NCBI RefSeq assembly: GCF_003323735.1
Contig: NZ_QOIM01000042.1
Location: 558,001-622,000, forward strand
Source of the DNA: Streptomyces reniochalinae
GTDB lineage: Bacteria; Actinomycetota; Actinomycetes; Streptomycetales; Streptomycetaceae
Direction: 5' to 3'
Length of the DNA: 64,000 nt
Shown here: one piece after another, positions 35,075 through 43,870 of the stretch
Position numbering within the stretch: position 1 is the stretch's first letter
Layout: the number at the start of each line of letters is the position of its first letter
The notes under the pieces: generated by a model
What the model was told of the DNA's origin: nothing
The model's input: the letters and a program-made list of their open reading frames with translations, nothing else
The model's database searches: none
Made by a program: the position numbers and the translations under genes

Positions 35075-36090
35075 CCCACACCGACGCGATACCGGTGCGC
35101 ATCACCGGCTGGGACCGCGCCGCCATCGTCGCCCTCGGAGCCGCCGGATGCGCCCTTTCGTACGACGCGCTGCAGCAGATGGCTGTGGCCATCCACATCC
35201 GCGGGTTGCTGACCTTTCTCTTCCCCTTCGTCATCGACGGGTTCATCGGCTACGGGGTCCGCGCGGTGCTGGTGATGCGCAGCGCCTCCCTCGGCGCCCG
35301 CTGTTACGTGTGGGCGCTGTTCGGCACCGCGACCGCCGCGAGTATCTGGGCGAATGCCCTGCACGCCGTGCGCCTCAACGACCGGGCCCAGAGTGGTAGC
35401 GGTCTCCGGCTCGGGGACGTTGCGGTCGGCGTGCTGTCCACGCTCGCCCCGCTGGCCCTGGCCGGAGCTGTCCACCTCTACATCCTCATCGCCCGCCGCG
35501 CCGCACAGCCCGGACACCCGGACACGGCCGGTGCGGACACCTCGGTCGTCCGCGCCGGGCGGGTCACCGGTGTCCCTGCGGACAGCCGGTCCGGCCGGGG
35601 CACTGCGGACAGCCCGGACACTGACCGGCCGGTCACCGGCCACCAGCCTTCCGCACTGTCCGCCGGGGCCTCCGGCCGTCCGGCGGACACCCGCTCGGAG
35701 GGCCGGAGCGGACGGCCGGTCACCGGCTCCGCAGCCGAACCGGTCGCTCCCTCCGACGACGCACCACACCACGAGGGGCACGACGGTGTCCTCGGCGGAG
35801 GGCCGGATGCGAGATCCGGTCAACCCGCCCCCCACGGGACGACGCCCGCTCCGGGCCCGTCGGCGGGCAACGGCGATGCGGAGACGGGCTCCCCGTCCGC
35901 TTCCGGTGAGGCCGAGGACCTGCTGCCGATCGCTCGGCGCGCGGTGTCCGAGGCCGGGAAGCTGACCCGCCAGGTGGTGGCCGACGCCATCCGGGGGCAG
36001 GGACTCCCGCTGTCCAACGACCGGCTGACCGAGCTGATGCAGCAGCTCCGCACCGAAGCGGGCCACCGCACGCTCCGGCCCACCGGCTGA
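35071..36090 (+). CDS. DUF2637 membrane protein (SpdB-like plasmid spread protein)
   Basis: 339 residues, GTG start. Four transmembrane segments are in the first ~145 residues (IVALGAAGCALSYDALQQM, TFLFPFVIDGFIGYG, CYVWALFGTATAASIW, LSTLAPLALAGAVHLYILI), the DUF2637 pattern of Streptomyces plasmid spread proteins. A long Gly/Ser/Pro-rich linker follows, then a helical end (ARRAVSEAGKLTRQVVADAI) resembling a DNA-binding HTH. The linker DNA is rich in GGTCACCGG and CGGACAC repeats. Confidence 0.75.
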   Translation: MTHTDAIPVRITGWDRAAIVALGAAGCALSYDALQQMAVAIHIRGLLTFLFPFVIDGFIGYGVRAVLVMRSASLGARCYVWALFGTATAASIWANALHAVRLNDRAQSGSGLRLGDVAVGVLSTLAPLALAGAVHLYILIARRAAQPGHPDTAGADTSVVRAGRVTGVPADSRSGRGTADSPDTDRPVTGHQPSALSAGASGRPADTRSEGRSGRPVTGSAAEPVAPSDDAPHHEGHDGVLGGGPDARSGQPAPHGTTPAPGPSAGNGDAETGSPSASGEAEDLLPIARRAVSEAGKLTRQVVADAIRGQGLPLSNDRLTELMQQLRTEAGHRTLRPTG

Positions 36091-36236
36091 CCGTGCGAAC
36101 CCACCCGGCGGACACCCCGTCCGGTCACTCCGGACACCGGTCACCCGGTAGCCCGGACACCGGCAGCGGGGTGTCCGCCCTACCCGGTCAGCCCACGACC
36201 CCTCCAGCCCTACCACTTCCATTTGGGAGACCCCCA

Positions 36237-36461
36237 GTGCGTACCACCCCGCCGTCCACCGAGGAGATCGACGTGTGGCTCGCAGTTCTGCGCGCCCACG
36301 GCCACCTGGACCGGGCCGAGTCCGGTTGCGACGGGAGCTGGACCGTGTGGCGGACACCGTCGAGCGCCCCGCACACGCTGCATCACCCCGTCCTCGCCCT
36401 CGACTACATCGCCGCCGTGCTGCGGGAAGTTCGCGTCGAAGCCGGAGACGGAGCCCGATGA
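36237..36461 (+). CDS. small hypothetical protein before MobC
   Basis: 74 residues, GTG 36237 with GGGAGA 9 bases before. Contents such as EEIDVWLAVLRAHGHLDRAE and VLALDYIAAVLREV are amphipathic. An in-frame upstream GTG at 36093 would add a Pro-rich leader and is less likely. The TGA overlaps an ATG at 36458 that reads through the hairpin into mobC. Function unknown. Confidence 0.55.
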   Translation: MRTTPPSTEEIDVWLAVLRAHGHLDRAESGCDGSWTVWRTPSSAPHTLHHPVLALDYIAAVLREVRVEAGDGAR

Positions 36462-36536
36462 GGCACCTGAACACCCCGGCCATCCCGTCCGAGGGGAACT
36501 CGTATGACCAGCCGGCACGAGGCCGAGCAAGCTATA

Positions 36537-36585
36537 CCTTGCGAAACTCCCTCGACGGCCCCGCCGTCGAGGGAGTTTCGCAAGG
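36537..36585. other. perfect 23-bp inverted repeat, candidate oriT
   Basis: Arms 36537-36559 and 36563-36585 are exact complements (CCTTGCGAAACTCCCTCGAC begins the left arm) around a CCC loop. It lies ~100 bases before mobC and ~500 before the relaxase, the normal place for an origin of transfer. The strong stem could instead act as an RNA structure controlling mobC translation. Confidence 0.6.
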
Positions 36586-36682
36586 ACATGCCCCCGCCCC
36601 TACGGGGGCGGGGGAGGTCCGGCACCAGGGGGCGCCGGACCAGGCCGCGACCGAGGGCGGATCGCAGCCGAAAGGGGAGGAG

Positions 36683-37087
36683 ATGCCGCCGAGCACCGCT
36701 GTCGAGACGCGCATGCGCCCGCGTCTTCGTCAGTCCCAGCAGCGCGACCGCGTGCGCAGCGTCCGCCTGACCGCCGACGAACTCACCGACGTCCAACGCG
36801 GCGCCGAAGCGATGGGCCTGCGGGTCGCCGGGTTTCTCGCCGACGCCGCGGTCGCCGTCGCCCGCGCCCAGGACGGCCCGCACACCTGGCTGATGGACCA
36901 GCGCTCCCTCGTCGAGGAACTGATGCGCGCCTCCGCCCAGCTCGCCCGCGTCGGCAACAACCTCAACCAGGTGGCCAAGGCGCTCAATAGCGGCGGCGAG
37001 ACCCCCTACGCCGAAGACGCCCTGACCCGCGTACGGCAGGCCGCCGCCCGCGTCGAGGCCGCCGCCACCGAGATCGCGAAGCGCTGA
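36683..37087 (+). CDS. mobC: MobC-like relaxosome accessory protein
   Basis: 134 residues. After a basic start (MRPRLRQSQQRDRVRSVRLT) comes a ribbon-helix-helix-like region, then ELMRASAQLARVGNNLNQVA, the diagnostic MobC motif. It binds oriT and helps the relaxase open DNA. ATG 36683 with AGGGGAGGAG ahead is preferred; an in-frame ATG at 36458 would include the hairpin. The relaxase follows after 5 bases. Confidence 0.85.
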   Translation: MPPSTAVETRMRPRLRQSQQRDRVRSVRLTADELTDVQRGAEAMGLRVAGFLADAAVAVARAQDGPHTWLMDQRSLVEELMRASAQLARVGNNLNQVAKALNSGGETPYAEDALTRVRQAAARVEAAATEIAKR

Positions 37088-37092
37088 CCGCC

Positions 37093-38823
37093 GTGGTGCC
37101 CGACATCTCCCTCGGCGGCCGGACCTACGGCCTGCTCGCCTACCTCTACGGTCCCGGCCGCCGCGACGAACACCTCGACCCCCACCTGGTCGCCTCCTGG
37201 CAACCGGAACTGGCCCCCGACCCCGGCCGCGACCCGCAGGTAACGCTCCAGCAGTTGCAGGAGCGCCTCGACCTGCCCGTTCAAGCCGTGCCGGAGCACC
37301 GCCGCCCCAAGCGGCACGTGTGGCACTGCCCCGTCCGCGCCGACCCGGGCGACCGGCACCTGTCCGACGCCGAGTGGGACGAGGTCGCCCGCCGCGTCGT
37401 CCACGCCACCGGCATCGCCGAAGACGGCGACGACCAAGCCTGCCGCTGGATCGCCGTACGCCACGCGGACGACCACATCCACATCGTCGCCACCCTCAAA
37501 CGCCAAGACGGCCGCTCCCCACGGCGGCACGACGACTACAACCGCGCCCAGACCGAATGCCGAGCGATCGAGAAGGACTTCGGCCTGCGCCAGCTCAACC
37601 CCGGCGACCGCACCGCCGCGCAGCGGCCCACCAGTGCCGAGCGCGCCAAGGCCGAACGCGCGGGCCGCACCGCCACCGCCCGCGAGCTGTTGCGCGACCA
37701 CGTGCGTCAAGCCGTGGCCGGCGCCGGGGACGAGGCCGAATTCTTCCGCCGTCTCACCGAGGCCGGAGTACGTATCGACCGACGGCTCGCCCCCTCCGGT
37801 GACGTCCTCGGATACATGGTTGCCCTGCCGGGTGATCGCAACAGGGCGGGCGAGCCGATCTGGTTCCCCGGCTCCCGCCTCGCCCCTGACCTCTCCCTCC
37901 CCAAGATCCGAAGGCGCCTCGGCAGCCCGGACGAAGCCGAGGACCAGCCAGACGTCAGTCGCCCACGACAAGGTGGCGGCCCGGCACAGGCCCGCCGCGA
38001 AGCCACCGGCATCGTCGGCCGTGCGACCTCTGCCTTCGCCGACGGCGACGAAGCCGAGGCTGGCGCGCAGCTCTCCGGAGTGGGCGAAGTCCTCGACGCA
38101 CTCGCTCAGACCTCTCCAGCCTCCACCCGGCAGCAGGCGACCGAAGCAGCCCGCGCCTTCGAACGCGCCACCCGATGGCACACCCGCGCCGAACGCGCCG
38201 ACGACCGCGCCATCCGCTCCGCAGCACGCGGCATCATCCGAGCTGGCAACGCCCTGGGGCGTGGCGAGGACGGTGGCGCGACCGCCATGCTCCTGTCCAC
38301 CCTGGTCCTGGCCACCCTCGCCGCCGCCCGCTGGCACACAGCCCGCCAGCACGCCCAACAAGCAGCCGCCGCGAGGCAATCCGCCGAACAGCTCCGGGCC
38401 GCCTACCGCACCGCCGCCGCCACACCGATGCGCGCCATGCGTGCGCAGGGGCGTCACCTGCCCGAGCGTGTGCGGACACGCCACGTCGGCACGGTCGAAG
38501 CCGCTCTTCCCGGGCATGCCGACAGCCTGCGCCGCGAGCGTGGCTGGGACGCCCTGATCGCCACCCTCGACCAGGCCGAGAACGCCGGGCATGACCCCGA
38601 CCTCCTGCTCCAAAGGGCGGTCGAATGGCGTGAGCTGGACACCGCTGACCGAACAACCGACGTCCTGGTCTGGCGACTCCGTCGCCTCGGCCGCCTCCCC
38701 GCGGACCCGCCGCGAGCCCGCACCGACACACGAACCACGAAACAACAGCACCAGCCAGCAAGGCAGTACACCACCACACCGTCGCAGCACCCCGCCTCGC
38801 GTGAGCACCTGCCGAGGCGCTGA
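37093..38823 (+). CDS. relaxase / mobilisation nuclease
   Basis: 576 residues, GTG start. The metal-binding motif HADDHIH (H124, D126, H128, H130; HxDxxHxH) identifies a MOB-type relaxase, with candidate catalytic tyrosines at 12, 17 and 19. It would nick at oriT and pilot the strand during transfer. The C-terminal ~270 residues are Ala-rich helices without helicase motifs. One hydrophobic helix (TAMLLSTLVLATLAAAR) is unusual for relaxases and may be membrane-associated. Confidence 0.88.
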   Translation: MVPDISLGGRTYGLLAYLYGPGRRDEHLDPHLVASWQPELAPDPGRDPQVTLQQLQERLDLPVQAVPEHRRPKRHVWHCPVRADPGDRHLSDAEWDEVARRVVHATGIAEDGDDQACRWIAVRHADDHIHIVATLKRQDGRSPRRHDDYNRAQTECRAIEKDFGLRQLNPGDRTAAQRPTSAERAKAERAGRTATARELLRDHVRQAVAGAGDEAEFFRRLTEAGVRIDRRLAPSGDVLGYMVALPGDRNRAGEPIWFPGSRLAPDLSLPKIRRRLGSPDEAEDQPDVSRPRQGGGPAQARREATGIVGRATSAFADGDEAEAGAQLSGVGEVLDALAQTSPASTRQQATEAARAFERATRWHTRAERADDRAIRSAARGIIRAGNALGRGEDGGATAMLLSTLVLATLAAARWHTARQHAQQAAAARQSAEQLRAAYRTAAATPMRAMRAQGRHLPERVRTRHVGTVEAALPGHADSLRRERGWDALIATLDQAENAGHDPDLLLQRAVEWRELDTADRTTDVLVWRLRRLGRLPADPPRARTDTRTTKQQHQPARQYTTTPSQHPASREHLPRR

Positions 38824-38894
38824 AGACACGATACAAAGGGCTGGACGGTGCCGGCCTGGCCTGTTATGGCTGGTCAGAAGAGCACAGGGAGTCG

Positions 38895-39302
38895 ATGCGC
38901 ATGCCCACCGAAAACCTCCAGAAGCCCAGAGCCATCCCGCCGGAGACCACGTCCGGGGACGACCCGCTGCTGCGACTGCAAGCAGAGAGCGAACCGGAGG
39001 ACTCCCCCCGGATACAGACCACCCACCACTTGGACCCGATCACCATCACCGGCATCACCGTGATGTGCCCAAAGTGCGGCGCCCGCCGTGACTGGCTGGT
39101 CATCTGCGACGTACCCGGCCGCGTCTTCCTCCGCTGCCGCTGTGCCCACCAGTGGCACGAGCCGGAGCTGACCCGCGCCGACTTCAAGGCCATGACCGGC
39201 GAAGGCGGCCAGAACTATCCGAGCCTCGAAGCCATCGCACGCGATGTCGGATACGACGGCACGCTGGCCGGCACCTACCTTCCCGCCGATGGGACCCCGT
39301 GA
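38895..39302 (+). CDS. hypothetical zinc-ribbon-like protein after the relaxase
   Basis: 135 residues. The central MCPKCGARRDWLVICD and RCRCAHQWHE segments supply a CxxC...CxCxH set suited to one zinc. N-terminal 35 residues are charged and disordered. No family recognised. It is last in the plus-strand mobilisation operon, ~70 bases after the relaxase. Confidence 0.6.
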   Translation: MRMPTENLQKPRAIPPETTSGDDPLLRLQAESEPEDSPRIQTTHHLDPITITGITVMCPKCGARRDWLVICDVPGRVFLRCRCAHQWHEPELTRADFKAMTGEGGQNYPSLEAIARDVGYDGTLAGTYLPADGTP

Positions 39303-39485
39303 AGGACGGCCCGGAGGCGTTCTGAAGCGCGACCAGTCTCGTGAGCTTGAACTTGTACCTTGCCGACGGGCGGTCACGCGTGTGTTGACACGCGGCTGAC
39401 CTGTCGACGTCTGTCCTGTGGCCCGCAGTCGTGAGCTAGCGAGAGTGGCTGCATTGTCACCGTACGTCCCGCTGCGGACAGCCGA

Positions 39486-40709
39486 TCACTCGCGGGGTTG
39501 GCTCCTGAGCGCCAGCAGGGCTCCTGCGAGGGAGAGGCCCGCCAGGGCGAGGAAGAGATGGGCGTGGCCGCCGAGGGGCTCGGCCAGGGCTGAGGCGGTG
39601 AAGGGGGCGAGGCCGGTGGCGAGGGTGATGGGAGCGCTGAGGAGGCCGGTGAGGCGGCCGTAGTGGCGGGTGCCCCATCGGTCGGTGACGGCCGTGGCTT
39701 GGAGGAGGGTGAGGTTGCCGCGCACCATGCCTGCGGCCATGGACAGGGCTATGAGTAGAGGTAGGGGGCCGGGGACGAGTGCGAGGGCTGCGGTGGTGGC
39801 GCCTCCGGCCGCGATCAGGAGGACGGTGCGCGCGGTGGTGCCTGTGTGGCGGGCGAGTGGAGCGTAGCCGAGGCGGCCGAGGGTTTGTCCGAGGCCGCCG
39901 AGTCCGAGGGCCCAGGCGGCCTGGGTCGGTGTGGCACCGCGTTCGGTCATGAGGGGGACCAGTGCGATGACGACGGCGTAAACGGTGAGTGCGGAGAGCG
40001 TCATGGCTGCGGTGAGCATCAGGAACGGACCCGTGCGGGCAACAGGCGTGCGGCCGTGCTCTGCTCCGGGGGCGGGGATGGTCGTTGGGGCTGGAGGCCA
40101 GGGGGCGCGCAGGCTCAGCGCGTGGGCGGGGATGGTGACGAGGGCGAGGACCGCCGCCAGGACGGCGTAGGCGGCTCGCCAGCCGAGGTGCTGGGCGAGG
40201 GTGGCGGACAGCGGGGCGAAGAGTGTGCTGGCCAGTCCGCCGGCGAGGGTGACGATCGTCAGGGCGCGGACCCGGTCGGGTCCCCACCAGCGCGTCACGG
40301 CCGCGAAGGCCGGGGGGTAGAAGGTGGCGGCCATCGCGACGCCCGCGCACAGCCAGGCCGCGATGAAGACGGCGAAGTTGGGGGCTGTCGCGATGGCCAG
40401 GACGCAGGCTGTGCCGAGGACGGACCCGGTGGTCATGACGGCGCGGGGACCGCGCCGGTCGAGGATGCGGCCGATGGGGATGCCCGCGAGAGCGGAGATG
40501 AGCAGGGCGGCGGAGAAGGCGCCGGAGATCGCGGTGGCGGACCAGCCGGTGTCTGCGCTCAGGCGTGGCAGCAGGACGGGGAAGGCGTAGTAGAGGACGC
40601 CCCAGCTCGTGATCTGGGTAGCGCACAGCGCCGGCAGCACGGCGCGGGGCCGCGACCGTATGCCGTCTCCGGCTCCGGTCGAGGCCCGCGTACCTGTCTT
40701 GGGCGGCAC
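39486..40709 (-). CDS. MFS transporter at the edge of the arsenic island
   Basis: 407 residues, 12 predicted transmembrane helices, with the MFS loop signature GRILDRRGPRAV after helix 2. The family resembles small-molecule exporters of the MFS_1 class. It starts 8 bases after the stop of the Cys-tailed flavoprotein and so is in the same operon, divergent from an As(III)-type ArsR. Export of an arsenical is therefore inferred. It lacks the GAPDH partner of ArsJ. Confidence 0.8.
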   Translation of the reverse strand: MPPKTGTRASTGAGDGIRSRPRAVLPALCATQITSWGVLYYAFPVLLPRLSADTGWSATAISGAFSAALLISALAGIPIGRILDRRGPRAVMTTGSVLGTACVLAIATAPNFAVFIAAWLCAGVAMAATFYPPAFAAVTRWWGPDRVRALTIVTLAGGLASTLFAPLSATLAQHLGWRAAYAVLAAVLALVTIPAHALSLRAPWPPAPTTIPAPGAEHGRTPVARTGPFLMLTAAMTLSALTVYAVVIALVPLMTERGATPTQAAWALGLGGLGQTLGRLGYAPLARHTGTTARTVLLIAAGGATTAALALVPGPLPLLIALSMAAGMVRGNLTLLQATAVTDRWGTRHYGRLTGLLSAPITLATGLAPFTASALAEPLGGHAHLFLALAGLSLAGALLALRSQPRE

Positions 40710-40717
40710 GGCCCGGG

Positions 40718-42076
40718 TCAGCAGCCGCCACCCGTCGCGGTGGCGGGGGCGCCGATCTGGACAGTTGCCGGGGTGGCGCAGCAGCCTCCGCCTTCACCCT
40801 GCTCGGCTTCGGGCTCATCGATGAGTCCGGAGCCGCCGCAGACGCCGGTCTCGGCGAGAATCAACTCAACGCGGGCCGCGGCCTCGTGGTCCCCGGCGAG
40901 CGCGGCGGCGACGGAGCGTGCCTGTTCGTAGCCGGTCATGGCGAGGAAGGTGGGGGCGCGGCCGTAGCTCTTCATGCCGAGCAGATAGACGTCAGGCTCC
41001 GGGTGGGACAGTTCCTTGGCGCCGTGGGGGTAGACCGTGCCGCAGGAGTGCACGTTCGGGTCGATGAGCGGGGCCACGGCAACCGGAGCCTGGAGGCGTT
41101 CGTCCAAGTCGAGGCGCAGTTCATCGAGGTAGGAGAGGTCGGGGCGGAGGCCAGTGAGAGCGATGACCTCGTCGACGGGGTCGAGGCGGCGGCCGTCCTC
41201 GGCGACCAGGACGAGCTGTTCCCCGTCGCGCTCGACGGCCTGGGTGCGGAAGCTGGTGGTGGCGGTGGCGTGTCCGGCCTCGACGGCGGCCTTCGCGCGC
41301 AGACCCAGTGCGCCGCGCGCGGGGAGCTGGTCGGCCTCGCCGCCGCCGAAGGTGTCGCCGCCGATGCCCCGGCGCAGCACCCAGGCCGCGTGCGTGCCGG
41401 GCTCGTCCTCGGCGAGCGTGGCGAGGGTGGCGAGCACGGTGAAGGCGGAGGCGCCGGAGCCGATGACGGCGGTGCGCTTGCCCGCGTAACGGGCGCGTAC
41501 GGCAGGGTCGTTGAGGTCAGGGACGCGGTAGGTGATCCGGTCGGCGGCGCCGCGTTCGCCGAGTGCCGGGAGGCCGTTGCCGCCGAGCGGGCTGGGGGTG
41601 TCCCAGGTGCCGGAGGCGTCGATTACAGCGCGTGCCAGGACGCGCTCCTCGCTGCCGTCGCGGCCGGTCAAGTGGAGAACGAAGGGCTGGTCCTCGCGTC
41701 CGGCGTCCACGACGCGGTCGCGTCCGACTCGGGAGACGCCGGTGACGCGGGCGTCGTAGCGCACACGCTCGCCGAGCGCGTCGGCGAGCGGCTGGAGGTA
41801 GCGCGCGGCCCAGTCGGAGCCGGAGGGGTAGGAGCTTCCTTCGGGGCGCTCCCAGCCGGTGGGGGCGAGGAGCTTCTCGGCGGCCGGAGCGATGACCTCG
41901 TCCCAGGTGGAGAAGAGCCGCACGTGCCCCCACTCCCATACGGCCTTACCCGCCCCCGGACCGGCTTCCAGGACCAGCGGCTCCATGTCGCGTTCCAGGA
42001 GGTACGCGGCCGTGGCCAGGCCAATCGGGCCGGCGCCGATCACGGCGACGGGAAGGGCGGGGTGCTGCTCGGACAT
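40718..42076 (-). CDS. flavoprotein monooxygenase/reductase with Cys-rich tail
   Basis: 452 residues. Two dinucleotide folds: VAVIGAGPIGLATAAYLLER near 10 and TAVIGSGASAFTVLA near 205, with the WEWGHVRLFSTWD region of ArsO-like flavoproteins. The C-terminus carries VCGGSGL, GGGCCATP and a final GGGC: five cysteines in ~40 residues, a likely metalloid site. Divergent from an ArsR gene with a ~90-base shared promoter. It probably transforms or senses arsenic species; the reaction is unknown. Confidence 0.75.
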   Translation of the reverse strand: MSEQHPALPVAVIGAGPIGLATAAYLLERDMEPLVLEAGPGAGKAVWEWGHVRLFSTWDEVIAPAAEKLLAPTGWERPEGSSYPSGSDWAARYLQPLADALGERVRYDARVTGVSRVGRDRVVDAGREDQPFVLHLTGRDGSEERVLARAVIDASGTWDTPSPLGGNGLPALGERGAADRITYRVPDLNDPAVRARYAGKRTAVIGSGASAFTVLATLATLAEDEPGTHAAWVLRRGIGGDTFGGGEADQLPARGALGLRAKAAVEAGHATATTSFRTQAVERDGEQLVLVAEDGRRLDPVDEVIALTGLRPDLSYLDELRLDLDERLQAPVAVAPLIDPNVHSCGTVYPHGAKELSHPEPDVYLLGMKSYGRAPTFLAMTGYEQARSVAAALAGDHEAAARVELILAETGVCGGSGLIDEPEAEQGEGGGCCATPATVQIGAPATATGGGC

Positions 42077-42152
42077 GGGGAGTCCCCCTCATCACTGATT
42101 CGAGATTCATCGATGTAGTGAGATGGAGTCTGGCACTCTGGATCGACGAGTG

Positions 42153-42162
42153 TCAATATTGA
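42153..42162. promoter_or_regulatory. candidate ArsR operator
   Basis: The 10-base palindrome TCAATATTGA ends 3 bases before the arsR ATG, in the 42077-42165 gap shared with the divergent flavoprotein gene. AT-rich dyads are typical ArsR/SmtB sites in GC-rich genomes. Confidence 0.4.
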
Positions 42163-42165
42163 GGC

Positions 42166-42525
42166 ATGTCGAAGCTGAAAGACCGCCCGCTGGCCGAGCC
42201 GGACCGCGAGGAAGACGCCGTGCCCTGCTGCCCACCGTTGGACTCCCCGGACCTCTCGCGGGAGGACGCGGAGACGATGGCGGCGATGTTCAAGGCCCTC
42301 GGGGAACCGATCCGGGTGCTGCTCTTCTCCCGGGTCGCCTCGCACCCGGACGGCGAGGTGTGCGTATGCGACCTCGGTGACCTGGGGGTTGGCCAGCCCA
42401 CCGTCTCCCACCACCTGAAGAAACTCCGCGACGCGGGCCTCGTCGTCTCCGAGCGGCGCGGGACGTGGGTCTACTACCGCGTTGCCCCTGGGGTTCTGGC
42501 CCGGATGGGTGCGATCACGCGCTGA
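42166..42525 (+). CDS. arsR: ArsR repressor with CVC arsenite site
   Basis: 119 residues. The winged helix includes VGQPTVSHHLKKLRDAGLVV. EVCVCDLGDL is the E. coli ArsR-type As(III) site (Cys-Val-Cys-Asp-Leu in helix 3). An extra N-terminal CCPP pair may add ligands. It represses the divergent flavoprotein-MFS operon and itself until arsenite binds. Confidence 0.9.
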   Translation: MSKLKDRPLAEPDREEDAVPCCPPLDSPDLSREDAETMAAMFKALGEPIRVLLFSRVASHPDGEVCVCDLGDLGVGQPTVSHHLKKLRDAGLVVSERRGTWVYYRVAPGVLARMGAITR

Positions 42526-42555
42526 GCGGATGCCCGCGGTCGGGCCGTCGGGGCG

Positions 42556-43674
42556 TCACTCTGCCAGGATGATCGGCCGCTGCGTCTCTTCGAGTTCGCG
42601 CAGCAGGCCGACGGCGAGCATCACGGCCGCCAGCGCATTGGCCTTGGTGTACTGAGTGGGGCCGACCGCGTGGGACGTCGCGTGCCGGGAGTAGTGCTCC
42701 GGGACCGGAGTCGGGGGTCCGTCGAAGTTGACGCAGGCCGCGTGGACGCTGGTGTGGATGCAGTAGGACCGGAACTGGCCGATTGCGGTGCCCAGAGTGG
42801 CCTTCGGCATCCCCTTCTTGACGCTTCCGTACGTGATCCTCTTCCCGTTCCGCAGTGCGGGGTCCGCTCGGGCGACTGCGCGCAAGGTGGTGTCCCACAC
42901 GGAGGCGGACAGGGCCTGCGCGGCGGCGCAGCGGCCTTCGGTGATCAAGGACAGACAGTCGTTCACATGGGCGGCGTGAGCGGTCAGGTCTTCCCGGGTG
43001 ATCGCCTTGATGGCGCTCCGGCAGTCCTCGATGACGGTGGCGGCGCGCTCTTCGAGGACCGTGCGCCGCGCGGCGGCATCCGCCTCGGCGGCCAGCCCGC
43101 GGATGACCTCGGAGGACGGTACCCAGACCAGTGGTATGCCGTCCTCCAGGACCCGCAGGACCGCATCGAAGTCGAGATCTTCGCCCCGCCAGTTGTCCGG
43201 GAGCAGCAACTCCATCCGCTCGGTGAGGGCGGACCAACGGCTGTTCAGCTTCCGGGCGAAATCGAAAGCGCCGCTCCTCCCCATCGGCGCCCCGGGCATC
43301 AGGTGACGGAGATCCAGGCCGTGCAGAGGGCTGCTGAAGACCTCCTGAATGCCGGAGTGGCGCACGAACTCCTCGGCGGCGAACGTGAAGCGTGGCCCCA
43401 GCAGTGCCCCGCTGGTGAGATCGAGGGCGGGCGTGAGCGACTCCCGGAGCCTGACGTGCGCGGATCCGAACGAGGAGACAGCCGCAGCCTGACGCACGGC
43501 CATCCCGACACTGCTGCCCCCGGCGACTCGGAAGCCGGTGCTGGCGAAGGAGTCTGTGAGCCCTGCGGCGCCGCGCCCGGGACGGCGCCGCCTGGAGCCG
43601 GAGGCGGGAGCCGGTTCGGCAGAGGCTTCCGGCTCCTCCGGAAGTTCGTCGTGCTCCGGTTGCTCATCCGTCAT
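42556..43674 (-). CDS. unrecognised protein embedded in the arsenic island
   Basis: 372 residues, soluble. A disordered acidic/basic N-terminus (EPEASAEPAP, SRRRRPGRG) is followed by a mainly helical body with one Trp-rich loop (DNWRGEDLDFDAVLRVLEDG). Start ATG 43674 with AGGAG ahead. It is convergent with one arsR and divergent from another, sharing the dyad at 43843. I do not recognise a family; abortive-infection-like or HEPN folds are only possibilities. Cysteines are few, so direct arsenic binding is not obvious. Confidence 0.65.
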   Translation of the reverse strand: MTDEQPEHDELPEEPEASAEPAPASGSRRRRPGRGAAGLTDSFASTGFRVAGGSSVGMAVRQAAAVSSFGSAHVRLRESLTPALDLTSGALLGPRFTFAAEEFVRHSGIQEVFSSPLHGLDLRHLMPGAPMGRSGAFDFARKLNSRWSALTERMELLLPDNWRGEDLDFDAVLRVLEDGIPLVWVPSSEVIRGLAAEADAAARRTVLEERAATVIEDCRSAIKAITREDLTAHAAHVNDCLSLITEGRCAAAQALSASVWDTTLRAVARADPALRNGKRITYGSVKKGMPKATLGTAIGQFRSYCIHTSVHAACVNFDGPPTPVPEHYSRHATSHAVGPTQYTKANALAAVMLAVGLLRELEETQRPIILAE

Positions 43675-43842
43675 GGCATCGATCTCCTGCTTCTTCGGTG
43701 ACGCGATGATATGTCCGAAGTCCCGCAAGTGCCCAAGGATTTGCGGGGATTCCGGAGTGGGTGAGGGGTGGTCCGGGGCGGTGGCGTCGGACGGCCGCTG
43801 CGCGGACTTTCGCACAGGGGTGGGGCGCTTCTATCGCCAAGC

Positions 43843-43870
43843 TCGTTCATCGCCTATCGTCGATGAACGA
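43843..43870. promoter_or_regulatory. inverted repeat abutting an arsR start codon
   Basis: TCGTTCATCG and CGATGAACGA are exact complements separated by 8 bases; the right arm touches the ATG. An autoregulatory ArsR operator is the simplest reading. It could also control the divergent gene at 43674. Confidence 0.6.

Noticed and set aside
35560..36190. CRISPR-like repeats in the DUF2637 region
   Set aside because: Units are short, irregular and lack uniform unique spacers; no cas genes.
37006..38829. 607-codon minus-strand open frame opposite the relaxase
   Set aside because: Gly/Val-rich antisense artefact; relaxase motifs, codon usage and operon coupling all support the plus strand.
29165..39302. 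complete integrative element with att sites
   Set aside because: No integrase, excisionase or tRNA gene is visible, so integration cannot be claimed; a plasmid replicon fits equally.
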